Shown piece by piece: positions 17,457 to 25,639 of a stretch of 64,000 nucleotides of DNA. This stretch comes from Berkiella sp963829835 (lineage in GTDB: Bacteria; Pseudomonadota; Gammaproteobacteria; Berkiellales; Berkiellaceae), in assembly GCA_963829835.1 (NCBI GenBank), contig CAWHKC010000004.1:2790001-2854000 (forward strand). Direction: 5' to 3'. The notes under the pieces are model-generated. The model did no database searches. It was not told where the DNA came from and saw only the letters and a program-made list of their open reading frames with translations. The translations under genes and the position numbers were made by a program. Each line of letters opens with the position of its first letter. The first letter of the stretch is position 1.

Positions 17457-18371
17457 CTATTGATTATCTACTACTTTTGTAACTTCTGACTTACCATTTC
17501 CACGTGCTTTCATTGCTGCAAACAAATTATCATAATGATTTTGCGGGCTCCAAACGAACCAGCCATCTGCTTTAGCATCTTCAACAGCCTTAATTTGCGA
17601 GGTTATGTAAGAAGTCTTTTTAGCATTTGACCATTTGTAGTGATAGTTTGACGCTTCGATGTAAGGATTGAGTTTAAAAGGCATATTGTTAAACTGTCCT
17701 TTCAATGATGTCAAAGACTTATACACTGTATCATATGGCGCTGCAGAATGCTTCTGATAAGGATTATAATGTGATGGATAAACCATTGGGCATACCACAT
17801 CAACAGTATCAGCAAATAACTGAACATTTTGCCCAATACGTGGGGATTCTTTAAAGCTTACTTCGCCAAAGATATCCACTTGCAAAGGGATCCCTTTTTC
17901 TGCCAATTTTGTTTTGAAGAACTTGATGACTTGTTTAACATCTTTGGCATTTTGCGGTGAAGGAGCTTGCTTTGTTGAATAGCGTATGTAATCCAATTGG
18001 ATTTCATCTGCGCCATAAGCAATGGCATTTTCAACCAATTTAAATCTTTTCTCCCAGTGAGCGTTTGATTTAATTTGGTGTGCTTTCCCACCATCTGGGA
18101 ATACAACAATACGAGCAACATATTTGATACCATTATTCTTAATCAAATTAATGCTCTTTTGATAATTTCGTGTTGGTTTTTCTAAATCAACCACAAAAGT
18201 GTTGATACCAACAGCCTTGGATTGCTCAATAAGATATTTCATACGAGCAGTATTTTCTAACGTTCCTTGATTGATATAAATCCCTTTTGTTTTTAAAGCG
18301 GCACTCGCCATTCCTGAAAAAGCCAGAAACAGCGTTCCAATGAGGGTTAGAGTAATAGATTTTTTAAACAT
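17457..18371 (-). CDS. Secreted putative glycoside hydrolase (DUF4015 type)
   Basis: The 304-residue product starts with a cleavable signal peptide (MFKKSITLTLIGTLFLAFSGMASA). A TIM-barrel-like region follows: KGIYINQGTLEN, FVVDLEKPTR, KYVARIVVFPDGG, ADEIQLDYIRYS, LQVDIFGEVSF, VVCPMVYPSHY and GWFVWSPQNHYDN. These match the putative glycosyl-hydrolase family DUF4015, with the acidic residue pair in EIQLDYIRY. The substrate is unknown; a cell-wall or envelope polysaccharide is a guess. I start at the ATG at 18371 because the signal peptide begins there; the 18 residues further upstream are not signal-like. Confidence 0.88.
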   Translation of the reverse strand: MFKKSITLTLIGTLFLAFSGMASAALKTKGIYINQGTLENTARMKYLIEQSKAVGINTFVVDLEKPTRNYQKSINLIKNNGIKYVARIVVFPDGGKAHQIKSNAHWEKRFKLVENAIAYGADEIQLDYIRYSTKQAPSPQNAKDVKQVIKFFKTKLAEKGIPLQVDIFGEVSFKESPRIGQNVQLFADTVDVVCPMVYPSHYNPYQKHSAAPYDTVYKSLTSLKGQFNNMPFKLNPYIEASNYHYKWSNAKKTSYITSQIKAVEDAKADGWFVWSPQNHYDNLFAAMKARGNGKSEVTKVVDNQ

Positions 18372-18596
18372 AGCTTTCACACCAATTAAGTTACCATCTA
18401 TGTCAAATAATCGACACAAGACCAAAAAAGGTTTAATCCAACTGTAGATTTTTGTAAAATATGGTTACTGTGTATCAACACTTAATCTTTGGGAAAAGAT
18501 ATTTAATTGATTTATATGAAGTTTATAAAAAGGGGTTTATGAAGGACTGTCTATTTTGATATGATGAATAATGACACTATATCTAGGTAAAACAAA

Positions 18597-19793
18597 ATGC
18601 CTATTAAACAAATTATCACTAAAGGAAAAGTGCCGGTTAACATTTATACCGATGATATCGATATGGCTGCCTATAATCAGCTATTGAATATCTCAACGCT
18701 GCCTTTTATCTTTTCACATATCGCAGCCATGCCCGATGTTCATTGTGGTATTGGTGCGACCGTCGGAGCGGTTATCCCAACCAAACAAGCTATTATCCCA
18801 GCGGCTGTTGGAGTGGACATTGGGTGTGGTATGAATGCGGTAAAGCTGTCTTTAAAAGCACATCAACTACCTGATAATCTTAAAAATTTACGTTTACTAA
18901 TTGAAGAACAAGTGCCTGTAGGGTTCAATGCGCATAGTGATAAGCATTTACGCCTAGCAGCCTGTGAACCTTTTAAGAATAGAATTGATGCAATTTTAGA
19001 ACAACATCCCCATATTTTGAAACATGCCAATAAAGTGAATCAGAAATGGATGAGCCAGATGGGCACTTTGGGAGGTGGCAATCACTTTATTGAAATTTGT
19101 TTAGATCAAAATAAAGATGTTTGGATCATGTTGCATTCCGGTAGTAGAGGGATTGGTAATGCTATTGGTACCTACTTTATTGCCTTAGCTAAAAAAGATA
19201 TGGGAGTGCATTTAAAAAATTTACCGGATAAAGATCTAGCTTATCTTAACGAAGGGACTAAACATTTTCATGATTATCTTGAAGCCGTATCCTGGGCACA
19301 AGATTACGCTTATGCGAATCGAAGGGAAATGATGAATATCATCATTAATGTTTTAAAAGCGAATTTGCCACCTTTTCAAATAACTGAAGAAGCTATTAAT
19401 TGTCATCATAATTATGTTGAGAAAGAAGAACATTATGGTGAGAAGATCTACGTGACCCGCAAAGGGGCAATAAGAGCTGGCTTGGGTGAGCTTGGCATTA
19501 TTCCAGGAAGCATGGGAGCTCGTTCCTATATCGTGAAAGGAAAGGGGGAGAAAAGTTCTTTCCATTCCTGTGCGCATGGTGCTGGCAGGAAATTAAGTCG
19601 CACAGCTGCAAAAAATAAATTTAGTATAGATGATCTGAAAAACCAAACTAAAGGGGTAGAATGTCGTAAGGACAAGCATGTTCTTGATGAAATTCCTGGT
19701 GCCTATAAGAATATTGATGAAGTCATGGCTAATCAGGATGATTTAGTTGATGTGCTATATGAGTTAAGACAAGTGATCTGTATAAAAGGATAA
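18597..19793 (+). CDS. rtcB: RNA-splicing ligase RtcB
   Basis: RtcB joins RNA 2',3'-cyclic phosphate or 3'-phosphate ends to 5'-hydroxyl ends using GTP and manganese. The 398-residue protein has the family motifs AAMPDVHCGIGATVGAV, GVDIGCGMNAV (metal-binding Cys), GGGNHFIEI, HSGSRGIGN and SCAHGAGRKLSR, the last with the histidine that is guanylylated. Length is close to the E. coli form. No rtcA or rtcR neighbour is present. The YbhB-type gene follows after 9 bases, likely in the same transcript. Confidence 0.96.
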   Translation: MPIKQIITKGKVPVNIYTDDIDMAAYNQLLNISTLPFIFSHIAAMPDVHCGIGATVGAVIPTKQAIIPAAVGVDIGCGMNAVKLSLKAHQLPDNLKNLRLLIEEQVPVGFNAHSDKHLRLAACEPFKNRIDAILEQHPHILKHANKVNQKWMSQMGTLGGGNHFIEICLDQNKDVWIMLHSGSRGIGNAIGTYFIALAKKDMGVHLKNLPDKDLAYLNEGTKHFHDYLEAVSWAQDYAYANRREMMNIIINVLKANLPPFQITEEAINCHHNYVEKEEHYGEKIYVTRKGAIRAGLGELGIIPGSMGARSYIVKGKGEKSSFHSCAHGAGRKLSRTAAKNKFSIDDLKNQTKGVECRKDKHVLDEIPGAYKNIDEVMANQDDLVDVLYELRQVICIKG

Positions 19794-19802
19794 TGATTCC
19801 AT

Positions 19803-20276
19803 ATGAAAATAAAATCGACTGTTTTCGAAGATGGAAAAGAAATTCCTTCAAAATATACCTGTGAAGGTCAAAATATTTCACCCCCTTTAAGTTGGGTAGA
19901 TATCCCTGCAAATGCTAAAAGCTTAGTGCTCATTATTGATGATCCAGATGCTCCTGATCCAAAAGCCCCGAAAATGGTATGGGATCATTGGGTACTTTAT
20001 AACATGGATCCAAAAAGCAAAGGATTAGTTGAAAATGTTAGTATGCAGGAATTACCTGCAGGTACATTACGTGGCTTAACAAGCTGGAAAAATCAGAATT
20101 ACGGTGGTCCTTGCCCACCGATCGGACGACATCGTTACTATCATCGACTTTATGCCTTGGATGCTATGTTAGCCGATCTTAATATGCCCACGAGCGATCA
20201 GCTTCGTGCGGTTATTAAGAAACATACGATTGCAGAAGCGGTTTTGATGGGGACGTACCAGAAAAAAAAGTCGTAG
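19803..20276 (+). CDS. YbhB/YbcL family (PEBP, Raf-kinase-inhibitor-like) protein
   Basis: The 157-residue product shows the bacterial PEBP family pattern: IPSKYTCEGQNISPPLSW, SLVLIIDDPDAPDP, WDHWVLYNM and GGPCPPIGRHRYYHRLYALD. The conserved Asp-Pro-Asp-Ala-Pro and GPCPP-HRY elements form the anion-binding pocket. The cellular role of these proteins in bacteria is not well defined. It has no signal peptide, so it is probably cytoplasmic. It follows rtcB closely. Confidence 0.94.
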   Translation: MKIKSTVFEDGKEIPSKYTCEGQNISPPLSWVDIPANAKSLVLIIDDPDAPDPKAPKMVWDHWVLYNMDPKSKGLVENVSMQELPAGTLRGLTSWKNQNYGGPCPPIGRHRYYHRLYALDAMLADLNMPTSDQLRAVIKKHTIAEAVLMGTYQKKKS

Positions 20277-20360
20277 AGTTTACGTGCCATGACGTGTTAC
20301 GGCAAAATCCCTGTAAACGGAGGACATCGCTACTACGCAAGAAGATTTCGAAGGACAGGC

Positions 20361-20421
20361 GCCGCGTACGTAGAAGCGTTGGTGGCCGCGGTACAAGTGG
20401 AGAGGTTGGTGGCCGCGGTAC
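20361..20421. repeat. Degenerate type B repeat cluster
   Basis: Three partial copies of the type B core lie in tandem: GCCGCGTACGTAG at 20361-20373, then GTTGGTGGCCGCGGTAC twice (20378-20394 and 20405-20421). The 20277-20434 gap between the YbhB-type gene and the converging HIT gene holds little else. Short frames across it look like chance. Confidence 0.6.
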
Positions 20422-20434
20422 GCAGAATGTGGAA

Positions 20435-20776
20435 TTATCCCGGCGGCCAATGAAACATCCTACCACTCAAGATATGTAAATGTAGGTGATAAACTGTCTG
20501 ACAAGCCTGCGGCCCATTATTAATAACCAGTCTAAAATTATCTTTAATACCTAATTTCGCCGTAATCTCTGGCACTTTTACCATGAGGTGACCCAATAAG
20601 TTTTTATCTTCTTCGTCCACATCAGATAATTTGGGTATAACTTTTTTGGTAACTAACAACACATGGACTGGGGCTTGTGGGTTAATATCATGAAAAGCGA
20701 TGCACCAATTATCTTCATAAACGATTTCCGCTTTAATTTCGCGATTAATTATTTTCTCGAATAGGGTGTGTGACAT
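20435..20776 (-). CDS. HIT family (histidine triad) nucleotide-binding protein
   Basis: The 113-residue product matches HINT-type purine nucleoside phosphoramidases. TLFEKIINREIKAEIVYED opens the fold, DINPQAPVHVLLV follows, NNGPQACQTVYHLHLHIL gives the histidine triad HxHxH, and SGRMFHWPPG is the C-terminus. I choose the ATG at 20776 by analogy with family N-termini; an ATG four codons upstream (20788) is also possible. It converges on the YbhB-type gene across the type B repeats. Confidence 0.93.
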   Translation of the reverse strand: MSHTLFEKIINREIKAEIVYEDNWCIAFHDINPQAPVHVLLVTKKVIPKLSDVDEEDKNLLGHLMVKVPEITAKLGIKDNFRLVINNGPQACQTVYHLHLHILSGRMFHWPPG

Positions 20777-20907
20777 TGTTTTACCCATAAAAAAAATGTT
20801 AGTTAAAAAAGAAACCTAATGTCTTGAGAGTAAATACGATCAGTAGTATATATTGAAAGCCTGAATTATAGTTATCACCATTTTAATCACTACTTGAGGG
20901 TATTATT

Positions 20908-21813
20908 ATGGCAACAGATGGCGCACGTAAAGATAAAGAAGAAGCAGCACCAGCAAGTTCGCCTTTGGGAGGCCGTCATTTAGACGTCGTACATGAAGGC
21001 TCCCCAGCTCAAAGAGAAAAAGATGAGAAAGAGCTTTCTGCTAAAATGAGTACTTTATCGCTTGATGATAAAAAAGATAAAAAAAGAAGTGATAAAAAGG
21101 CCGAGTCAAGTCGCCGAAAAGATAAAATTAAGCCAAAAGATGCTGCTCCTCCTCAACCATCGGATGACCATCCTCCATTAGAAGACGCTCTTACCCAAGC
21201 TGCTAAAGCAAAATCAGCACAAGAGCGTAAACAGGCATTACAAGAGGTATTGGTTCAAGTCGATAAAGCGGATAGACAAGAAACACAATCGGGTGATGAG
21301 CTTCATAGGCAAAATGTGCAGGTTGGTCGTATTCATAATAATTTAGACCGTACCGACCAAAACTTAGCTGGCGCAGAAGATGAACTGCATCAAACAAGAA
21401 GCTGTGGTTATGCGGTTTTATGTTGTCTATTTGGTTGGTGTAAATGTTGCAAACCTAAAGAGCCTCATCATGATCAAGAAATGGAAGAGCGTCATCCTGC
21501 ACCTAAACCTAACGATGCACCGCCCCCCACTCTTTTGATGTCTGATGCTTCTAAAGCGGCAACTTCCTCCTCAGCTGCGCCGGTTGTTGCGGTTGCTCCT
21601 GCAACAGGCAAACAACCAACAGAGAAAGAACAAAGACAAGCAATATTAGCCACATTAAGGCATCAGGAAGGAACCTTAGGAGGGGAAATTAGCGAATTAA
21701 AAGATGCCAATGCGGAATTAGGGCAAATGGTTGCCGAAACTGATCGAATCAAAGAACGTACTAAGGATGACGCGGCGAAAGCTCAGTCTTTTGTTAAAGC
21801 AAATAAGATGTAG
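20908..21813 (+). CDS. SNAP-25-like (Qbc-SNARE-like) protein with Cys cluster
   Basis: The 301-residue product has a Lys-rich N-terminus (53-77, DKKDKKRSDKKAESSRRKDK). A first SNARE-like coiled coil follows at about 115-163, then a cysteine cluster (C166, C172, C173, C178, C180, C181), a Pro/Ala linker, and a second coiled coil at about 245-298. Aligned ungapped with SNAP-25 helix 1, RI-x13-AE-xx-L coincides and Q135 falls at the ionic zero-layer glutamine. The Cys run then sits where SNAP-25 has its palmitoylated CGLCVCPC. The second helix starts LRHQEGTLGGEI, like SNAP-25 LRHMALDMGNEI, though its zero-layer position appears to be Leu. This order (SNARE, Cys patch, linker, SNARE) is that of eukaryotic Qbc-SNAREs. 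A membrane-fusion mimic is inferred; a chance coiled coil is the alternative. GAGGG precedes the ATG. Confidence 0.85.
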   Translation: MATDGARKDKEEAAPASSPLGGRHLDVVHEGSPAQREKDEKELSAKMSTLSLDDKKDKKRSDKKAESSRRKDKIKPKDAAPPQPSDDHPPLEDALTQAAKAKSAQERKQALQEVLVQVDKADRQETQSGDELHRQNVQVGRIHNNLDRTDQNLAGAEDELHQTRSCGYAVLCCLFGWCKCCKPKEPHHDQEMEERHPAPKPNDAPPPTLLMSDASKAATSSSAAPVVAVAPATGKQPTEKEQRQAILATLRHQEGTLGGEISELKDANAELGQMVAETDRIKERTKDDAAKAQSFVKANKM

Positions 21814-21877
21814 TCGAGGTGTCTAACAACTTTCTTCGGGCGTTGTCTGGCGTGGTTATGCTTATGAAATGTCGAAA

Positions 21878-22252
21878 TTAAGGATTATCATTCTTGAGAA
21901 GACTGCTTTTAATCGTTTTTACTAAATTGGTGGGCTCCACAGGTTTAAGAAGAAAACTTGCAAATCCACGATAATTTTCTCTATCACTTAATTTAACCAT
22001 AACCCCTGTGAATGCAATAATTGGCATCTTGGGATTATAGGCGAGTAAGCGTCGATTTAACTCAAAGCAATCCATATCCGGTAAGTTTAAATCCTGAACG
22101 ATTAAATCAGGAAGTTGTTTATCCATTTCAATAAAAGCGGTTTTAGCATCTTCTGCTTCAACAACGGTAAAATTCTCGCTTGATAAAATGATGCGGAGCA
22201 TTTTTCGAATGTAAGGGTCATCATCGATAACTAAAATAACCTGAGACTTCAT
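21878..22252 (-). CDS. Single-domain response regulator (CheY-like)
   Basis: The 124-residue receiver domain has the acidic pocket (VIDDDP), phospho-acceptor D54 (IVQDLNLP), the switch Thr in FTGV and K103 in FLLKPVEP. No output domain follows, so it signals through protein contacts. The ATG at 22252 is preferred to the one at 22258 because AGGAG would touch the latter. It is the third gene of a phosphorelay operon, 9 bases after the RR-HPt gene. Confidence 0.93.
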   Translation of the reverse strand: MKSQVILVIDDDPYIRKMLRIILSSENFTVVEAEDAKTAFIEMDKQLPDLIVQDLNLPDMDCFELNRRLLAYNPKMPIIAFTGVMVKLSDRENYRGFASFLLKPVEPTNLVKTIKSSLLKNDNP

Positions 22253-22261
22253 TCCCATCTC

Positions 22262-23029
22262 CTATATGTCCTTTGTCCAAAATGGTTTAGGAAGTGTGTT
22301 CTTTTTTGAAACAACTCTTAGCTCTTCAACTAACGCTGATATTTCATCTAGTGATTGAGTCATTGGTTGAATCTCTCGGAATGTATTGAGTAGCTGTTCC
22401 ATTTTAATGAGTGTTTTACATAATTCATTATAACCAAAAGTTCCTGTTGAACCACATAATTTATGGACATCCAGAAAAAATCGCTGCCATTCATTGCTGT
22501 TCCAATCTTTTGAACGCATAACAGTCCATCTTTCAATTATGTCCGATATTTTTATAGGTAAGTCTTTGGCAAAGGATTGGTATAATTCCAAGAGTTCTGC
22601 CTTAGAATCATCTGATAAGTTAATCTTAGTATCTTTATCATTCGATGCGAGACTATCTTGGGTCTGGCTCCAAATAGCATTAATGGTATCAACGAGCATC
22701 ATCGGGTCAAATGGTTTTGAGATGACTCCAATAACGCCTTCCTTTTGATATTCTTCAATTTGTTGATGTTGAACGCGAGCAGTTATAAAAACTACAGGAA
22801 TTTTGTTATTTTCTTTTAATTTTTTTAAAGTAGTATGGCCATCCATTCCTGGCATCATTACATCTAATAAGATCAATTGAGGTTTAGATGATGACACAAC
22901 TTCAAGCGCTTCTTGACCTGATCGGCATGCCGTGACTTCAAAACCGCCAAGTTTAAACAATATCCGTGCTTCTATTTCGCGGATATTATCATCATCTTCA
23001 ACGATCATTATTTTTGTTAGTGCATTCAT
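22262..23029 (-). CDS. Response regulator with C-terminal HPt domain
   Basis: The 255-residue protein has an N-terminal receiver domain (D56 in LLDVMMPGMDG, K105 in VISKPFDP). A C-terminal histidine phosphotransfer domain follows, with H189 in DVHKLCGSTGTFGY, the usual HPt signature. It can therefore accept phosphate on Asp and on His, linking the hybrid kinase upstream to the single-domain regulator downstream. It is the middle gene of the operon (11 bases from the kinase gene). Confidence 0.94.
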   Translation of the reverse strand: MNALTKIMIVEDDDNIREIEARILFKLGGFEVTACRSGQEALEVVSSSKPQLILLDVMMPGMDGHTTLKKLKENNKIPVVFITARVQHQQIEEYQKEGVIGVISKPFDPMMLVDTINAIWSQTQDSLASNDKDTKINLSDDSKAELLELYQSFAKDLPIKISDIIERWTVMRSKDWNSNEWQRFFLDVHKLCGSTGTFGYNELCKTLIKMEQLLNTFREIQPMTQSLDEISALVEELRVVSKKNTLPKPFWTKDI

Positions 23030-23040
23030 AAAATAATCTC

Positions 23041-25200
23041 TTAAACCGTACTCAAGCTTTTATTCAGTGCAGCTTTAATAGTGCTAATGATTTCAGTCTC
23101 TGAAGTTGAAGATTTTAAAAGTGTAGCAAAAACATGTCTACTTATTGATTCGCTCACTTCAACTGCTGACAATATAACAACTGGCTTTGAATTTGAGTTT
23201 CCAAGCAGTTCTAAAAGTTGTAAACCATTTTCATCAGGAAGCACAATATCAAGTAAAATCAAATCTACCCATTCTTGTTGAAGAATGTCTTGTGCTGACT
23301 TTAAAGATGAAACGCTGATGACTTTTGCTGTTCCGTTTAATCTTCTTGTAATGACTTTTACTAAGTCAGCATCATCTTCAAGGTAGAGTATGATGGGCAA
23401 AAACTTATCTGTTAATTGATTTGAATTTTTATCATTTTCTTTCTGGATAAATTCATTTTGATTTATTATGGGTAATTCAAAAAAGAAAGTCGTTCCTTTG
23501 TTTTTATTACTTTTAAAACCAATTTTCCCATTAAGTTTCTCGATTATTTGTTTGCAAACATATAATCCTAAACCTGTGCCCGTTTTATTTATATCATCGG
23601 GATCATTTATCTGTACAAATTTGTTAAAAAGCAATGCATGATATTTATCTGGGATTCCTTTGCCATGATCAGCAATAGAAATTTTTATCATATTATTTTC
23701 TTGAGATGAAAAAACCTCTATAGGGGTGCCTGATGCTGTATATTTAACGGCATTTGATAATAAGTTAATCATAACTTGAATCAAGCGATCGCCATCCCCT
23801 AAAACGTAAATATTGTCAAAGGGCTCAACGATATTGATTGTAACTTTATATTGATCACTATATGCCTGATTGAGAACAACGGATTGCTTAACAATATCTT
23901 TTATATTAATTGCTTTTAGATTTAAACGCATTTTTCCAGATTCAAGCTTATCAATATCTAAAATATCATTTATTAGATGGATTAGACGCTCAGCATTGTT
24001 ATAAGCGATTTGAAGGAAATGCTTTATTTCATTGGTTAATGGTCCTTCGGTGCCTCCTAATATGAGACCCAAAGCACCCCGGATAGAGGTAAGAGGGGTT
24101 CTTAATTCATGACTGACGGTTGAGACGAAATCATCTTTTAGTTGGGAGATCTCTTTTCGATGTGTAATATCTGTTATAAATCCACTCATTTTGCTTGGAT
24201 TGCCGGTTTCATCCCAAAATGCACGACCACGTGACTCAATCCAAACATAGTCACCGTTTTTATTTTTCACTCGATACTCAATCGAAAAAGGAGTCTTTTT
24301 TTCCAAATGATTGCTGACTTCATCCCAAACTCGTTTAATATCATCAGGATGTAAGAGCAAATTAAAGTCATCAATGTTAGACTTAAGTTCAGTGTCGTTA
24401 TAGCCCAAAATTTCTTTAAATCGGGGTGAAAAATAGACTTCTTTAGTAATAGGATTTAAGTCCCATAGGCCATCACTGGTACCAGCAATTGCCCTTTGAA
24501 GACGCTCATCGGATTCCCGCATCATATTCCGTGACTTCAATAAAAGATATATTAAACTAAACAAAATTGTGTAGCTTAAAAATACTGCAAAGAGTAAAAA
24601 ATACAAAAACTGATTTTCAACGCCTTCATTAAAGGATTCTCTTGCAGTTAACAGTCTGTCTTCTTCATTTAGCATTTCTGTTATCTTTTTTCTAATCAAG
24701 AAAAGATTAGGACTAACTGAGTCAATGGGGTAGGAATTACCAATTTTTTCAGAACCTTCAGTTAATGGGTATTTATCAATAGTGTTTTGAAGAAAGGCTA
24801 ATTCATTTTTAATTAATTTTTCTAATTCATTAATATTTTCTTGCTGCGTAGGACTATCTTTTGTTAAATAGCGTATACTAGTAATATTTTTTAAGATAAG
24901 ATTATCTTCCTTTCCTTGATTATTTGCTCTAAGGCTTACATAAGGTAATTGACCAGTCATAGACTTATAATAATCTAAATAGGACTTTTGTTTAGTTGCG
25001 ATATAAGCCATTTGCCCTAATTGAGCGGCTTGAACATTTGCATATAAACTGATGAGCTCTTCAATGACAGAATGGGTGTGTTTCATCCAGAAATTTGAAG
25101 TATTCTCTCTTTCAACATAAAAATACAATAAAGTAGCTTGCGCTATCATAAAAATAATAATGACAGGAGTGATATTCTTTATTCTATTAGTAAGTTTCAC
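23041..25200 (-). CDS. Hybrid sensor histidine kinase (CHASE3-like, PAS, HisKA, HATPase, REC)
   Basis: The 719-residue membrane kinase has an N-terminal membrane segment (about 10-28), a periplasmic helical sensor resembling CHASE3 (30-195), and a second membrane segment (about 198-221). A PAS/PAC domain follows (232-350, ending FITDITHRKE). The HisKA box has H364 (VSHELRTPLTSIRG). The ATPase has N483 (NLLSNAVKYT), a G1 box (DHGKGIP) and a G2 box (GTGLGLYVCKQI). The C-terminal receiver has D651 (LLDIVLP) and K696. With the two downstream genes it forms a His-Asp-His-Asp relay. The signal sensed is unknown. Confidence 0.95.
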   Translation of the reverse strand: MKLTNRIKNITPVIIIFMIAQATLLYFYVERENTSNFWMKHTHSVIEELISLYANVQAAQLGQMAYIATKQKSYLDYYKSMTGQLPYVSLRANNQGKEDNLILKNITSIRYLTKDSPTQQENINELEKLIKNELAFLQNTIDKYPLTEGSEKIGNSYPIDSVSPNLFLIRKKITEMLNEEDRLLTARESFNEGVENQFLYFLLFAVFLSYTILFSLIYLLLKSRNMMRESDERLQRAIAGTSDGLWDLNPITKEVYFSPRFKEILGYNDTELKSNIDDFNLLLHPDDIKRVWDEVSNHLEKKTPFSIEYRVKNKNGDYVWIESRGRAFWDETGNPSKMSGFITDITHRKEISQLKDDFVSTVSHELRTPLTSIRGALGLILGGTEGPLTNEIKHFLQIAYNNAERLIHLINDILDIDKLESGKMRLNLKAINIKDIVKQSVVLNQAYSDQYKVTINIVEPFDNIYVLGDGDRLIQVMINLLSNAVKYTASGTPIEVFSSQENNMIKISIADHGKGIPDKYHALLFNKFVQINDPDDINKTGTGLGLYVCKQIIEKLNGKIGFKSNKNKGTTFFFELPIINQNEFIQKENDKNSNQLTDKFLPIILYLEDDADLVKVITRRLNGTAKVISVSSLKSAQDILQQEWVDLILLDIVLPDENGLQLLELLGNSNSKPVVILSAVEVSESISRHVFATLLKSSTSETEIISTIKAALNKSLSTV

Positions 25201-25217
25201 ATAATGGTCTTATATAA

Positions 25218-25247
25218 CCTCATCTCATTTTGTTTAATGAGATGAGG
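25218..25247 (-). terminator. Hairpin downstream of the glycine-zipper lipoprotein gene
   Basis: The arms CCTCATCTCAT and ATGAGATGAGG are separated by 8 bases, just after the stop of the minus-strand lipoprotein gene. It precedes the histidine kinase gene, separating the two transcripts. Confidence 0.7.
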
Positions 25248-25259
25248 CTATGAAATTTA

Positions 25260-25514
25260 CTAGTAGTAATAACCATCATCGTAATAATAGTTATTTCTGT
25301 CGTACAAGTAGCCGCCCACAGCACCGACACCAGCACCGATAAGCGCGCCTGAACCGGCATTACCTGAAATAGCTCCGATAGCTGCACCACCAACTGCTCC
25401 AAGAGCAGCACCACCAAGTACATTATTCTCAGTGTGATAAGGTCCACCAGTAGAGTCACAGCCTGCTATACAGACCGCAGCAATAACGGGAATGAGTATT
25501 TTTACAGCTTTCAT
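25260..25514 (-). CDS. Small glycine-zipper lipoprotein
   Basis: The 84-residue product has a lipoprotein signal (MKAVKILIPVIAAVCIAGC, lipobox IAGC). A glycine-zipper region of repeated small residues (GGAALGAVGGAAIGAISG, then GALIGAGVGAVGG) follows, and a Tyr/Asp-rich tail ending YYYDDGYYY. Such proteins usually sit in the outer membrane and oligomerise. AGGAG precedes the ATG. It is the last of three neighbouring minus-strand genes for Gly- or Tyr-rich envelope proteins. Confidence 0.88.
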   Translation of the reverse strand: MKAVKILIPVIAAVCIAGCDSTGGPYHTENNVLGGAALGAVGGAAIGAISGNAGSGALIGAGVGAVGGYLYDRNNYYYDDGYYY

Positions 25515-25601
25515 AAATTATTCTCCTCTTTTCAAAGCTAAGAAGAATCATAGACAAAAAATAACTGTATAAAATTGTGGAGGAGAAGGTAAAAGAAGGG
25601 A

Positions 25602-25628
25602 AAATCTTGCCCAGCGGACTGGGCAAGA
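25602..25628 (-). terminator. Terminator of the His/Ala/Pro-rich protein gene
   Basis: CTTGCCCAG and CTGGGCAAG form a stem with a 4-base loop. On the minus strand it lies just past the stop at 25640 and is followed by ATTTTCC. Confidence 0.75.
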
Positions 25629-25639
25629 ACAAAAGAGAT

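Noticed and set aside
18556..18583. TTGATA/TATATC promoter for rtcB
   Set aside because: A start from this -10 would fall after the ribosome site and leave almost no leader, so the match is probably chance.
20277..20434. Short frames between the YbhB-type and HIT genes as genes
   Set aside because: The stretch is made of degenerate type B repeats, and the frames have no ribosome site or protein-like composition.
25220..25459. Second-frame gene across the glycine-zipper lipoprotein
   Set aside because: The lipoprotein frame has a signal peptide and AGGAG; the shifted frame has no support.
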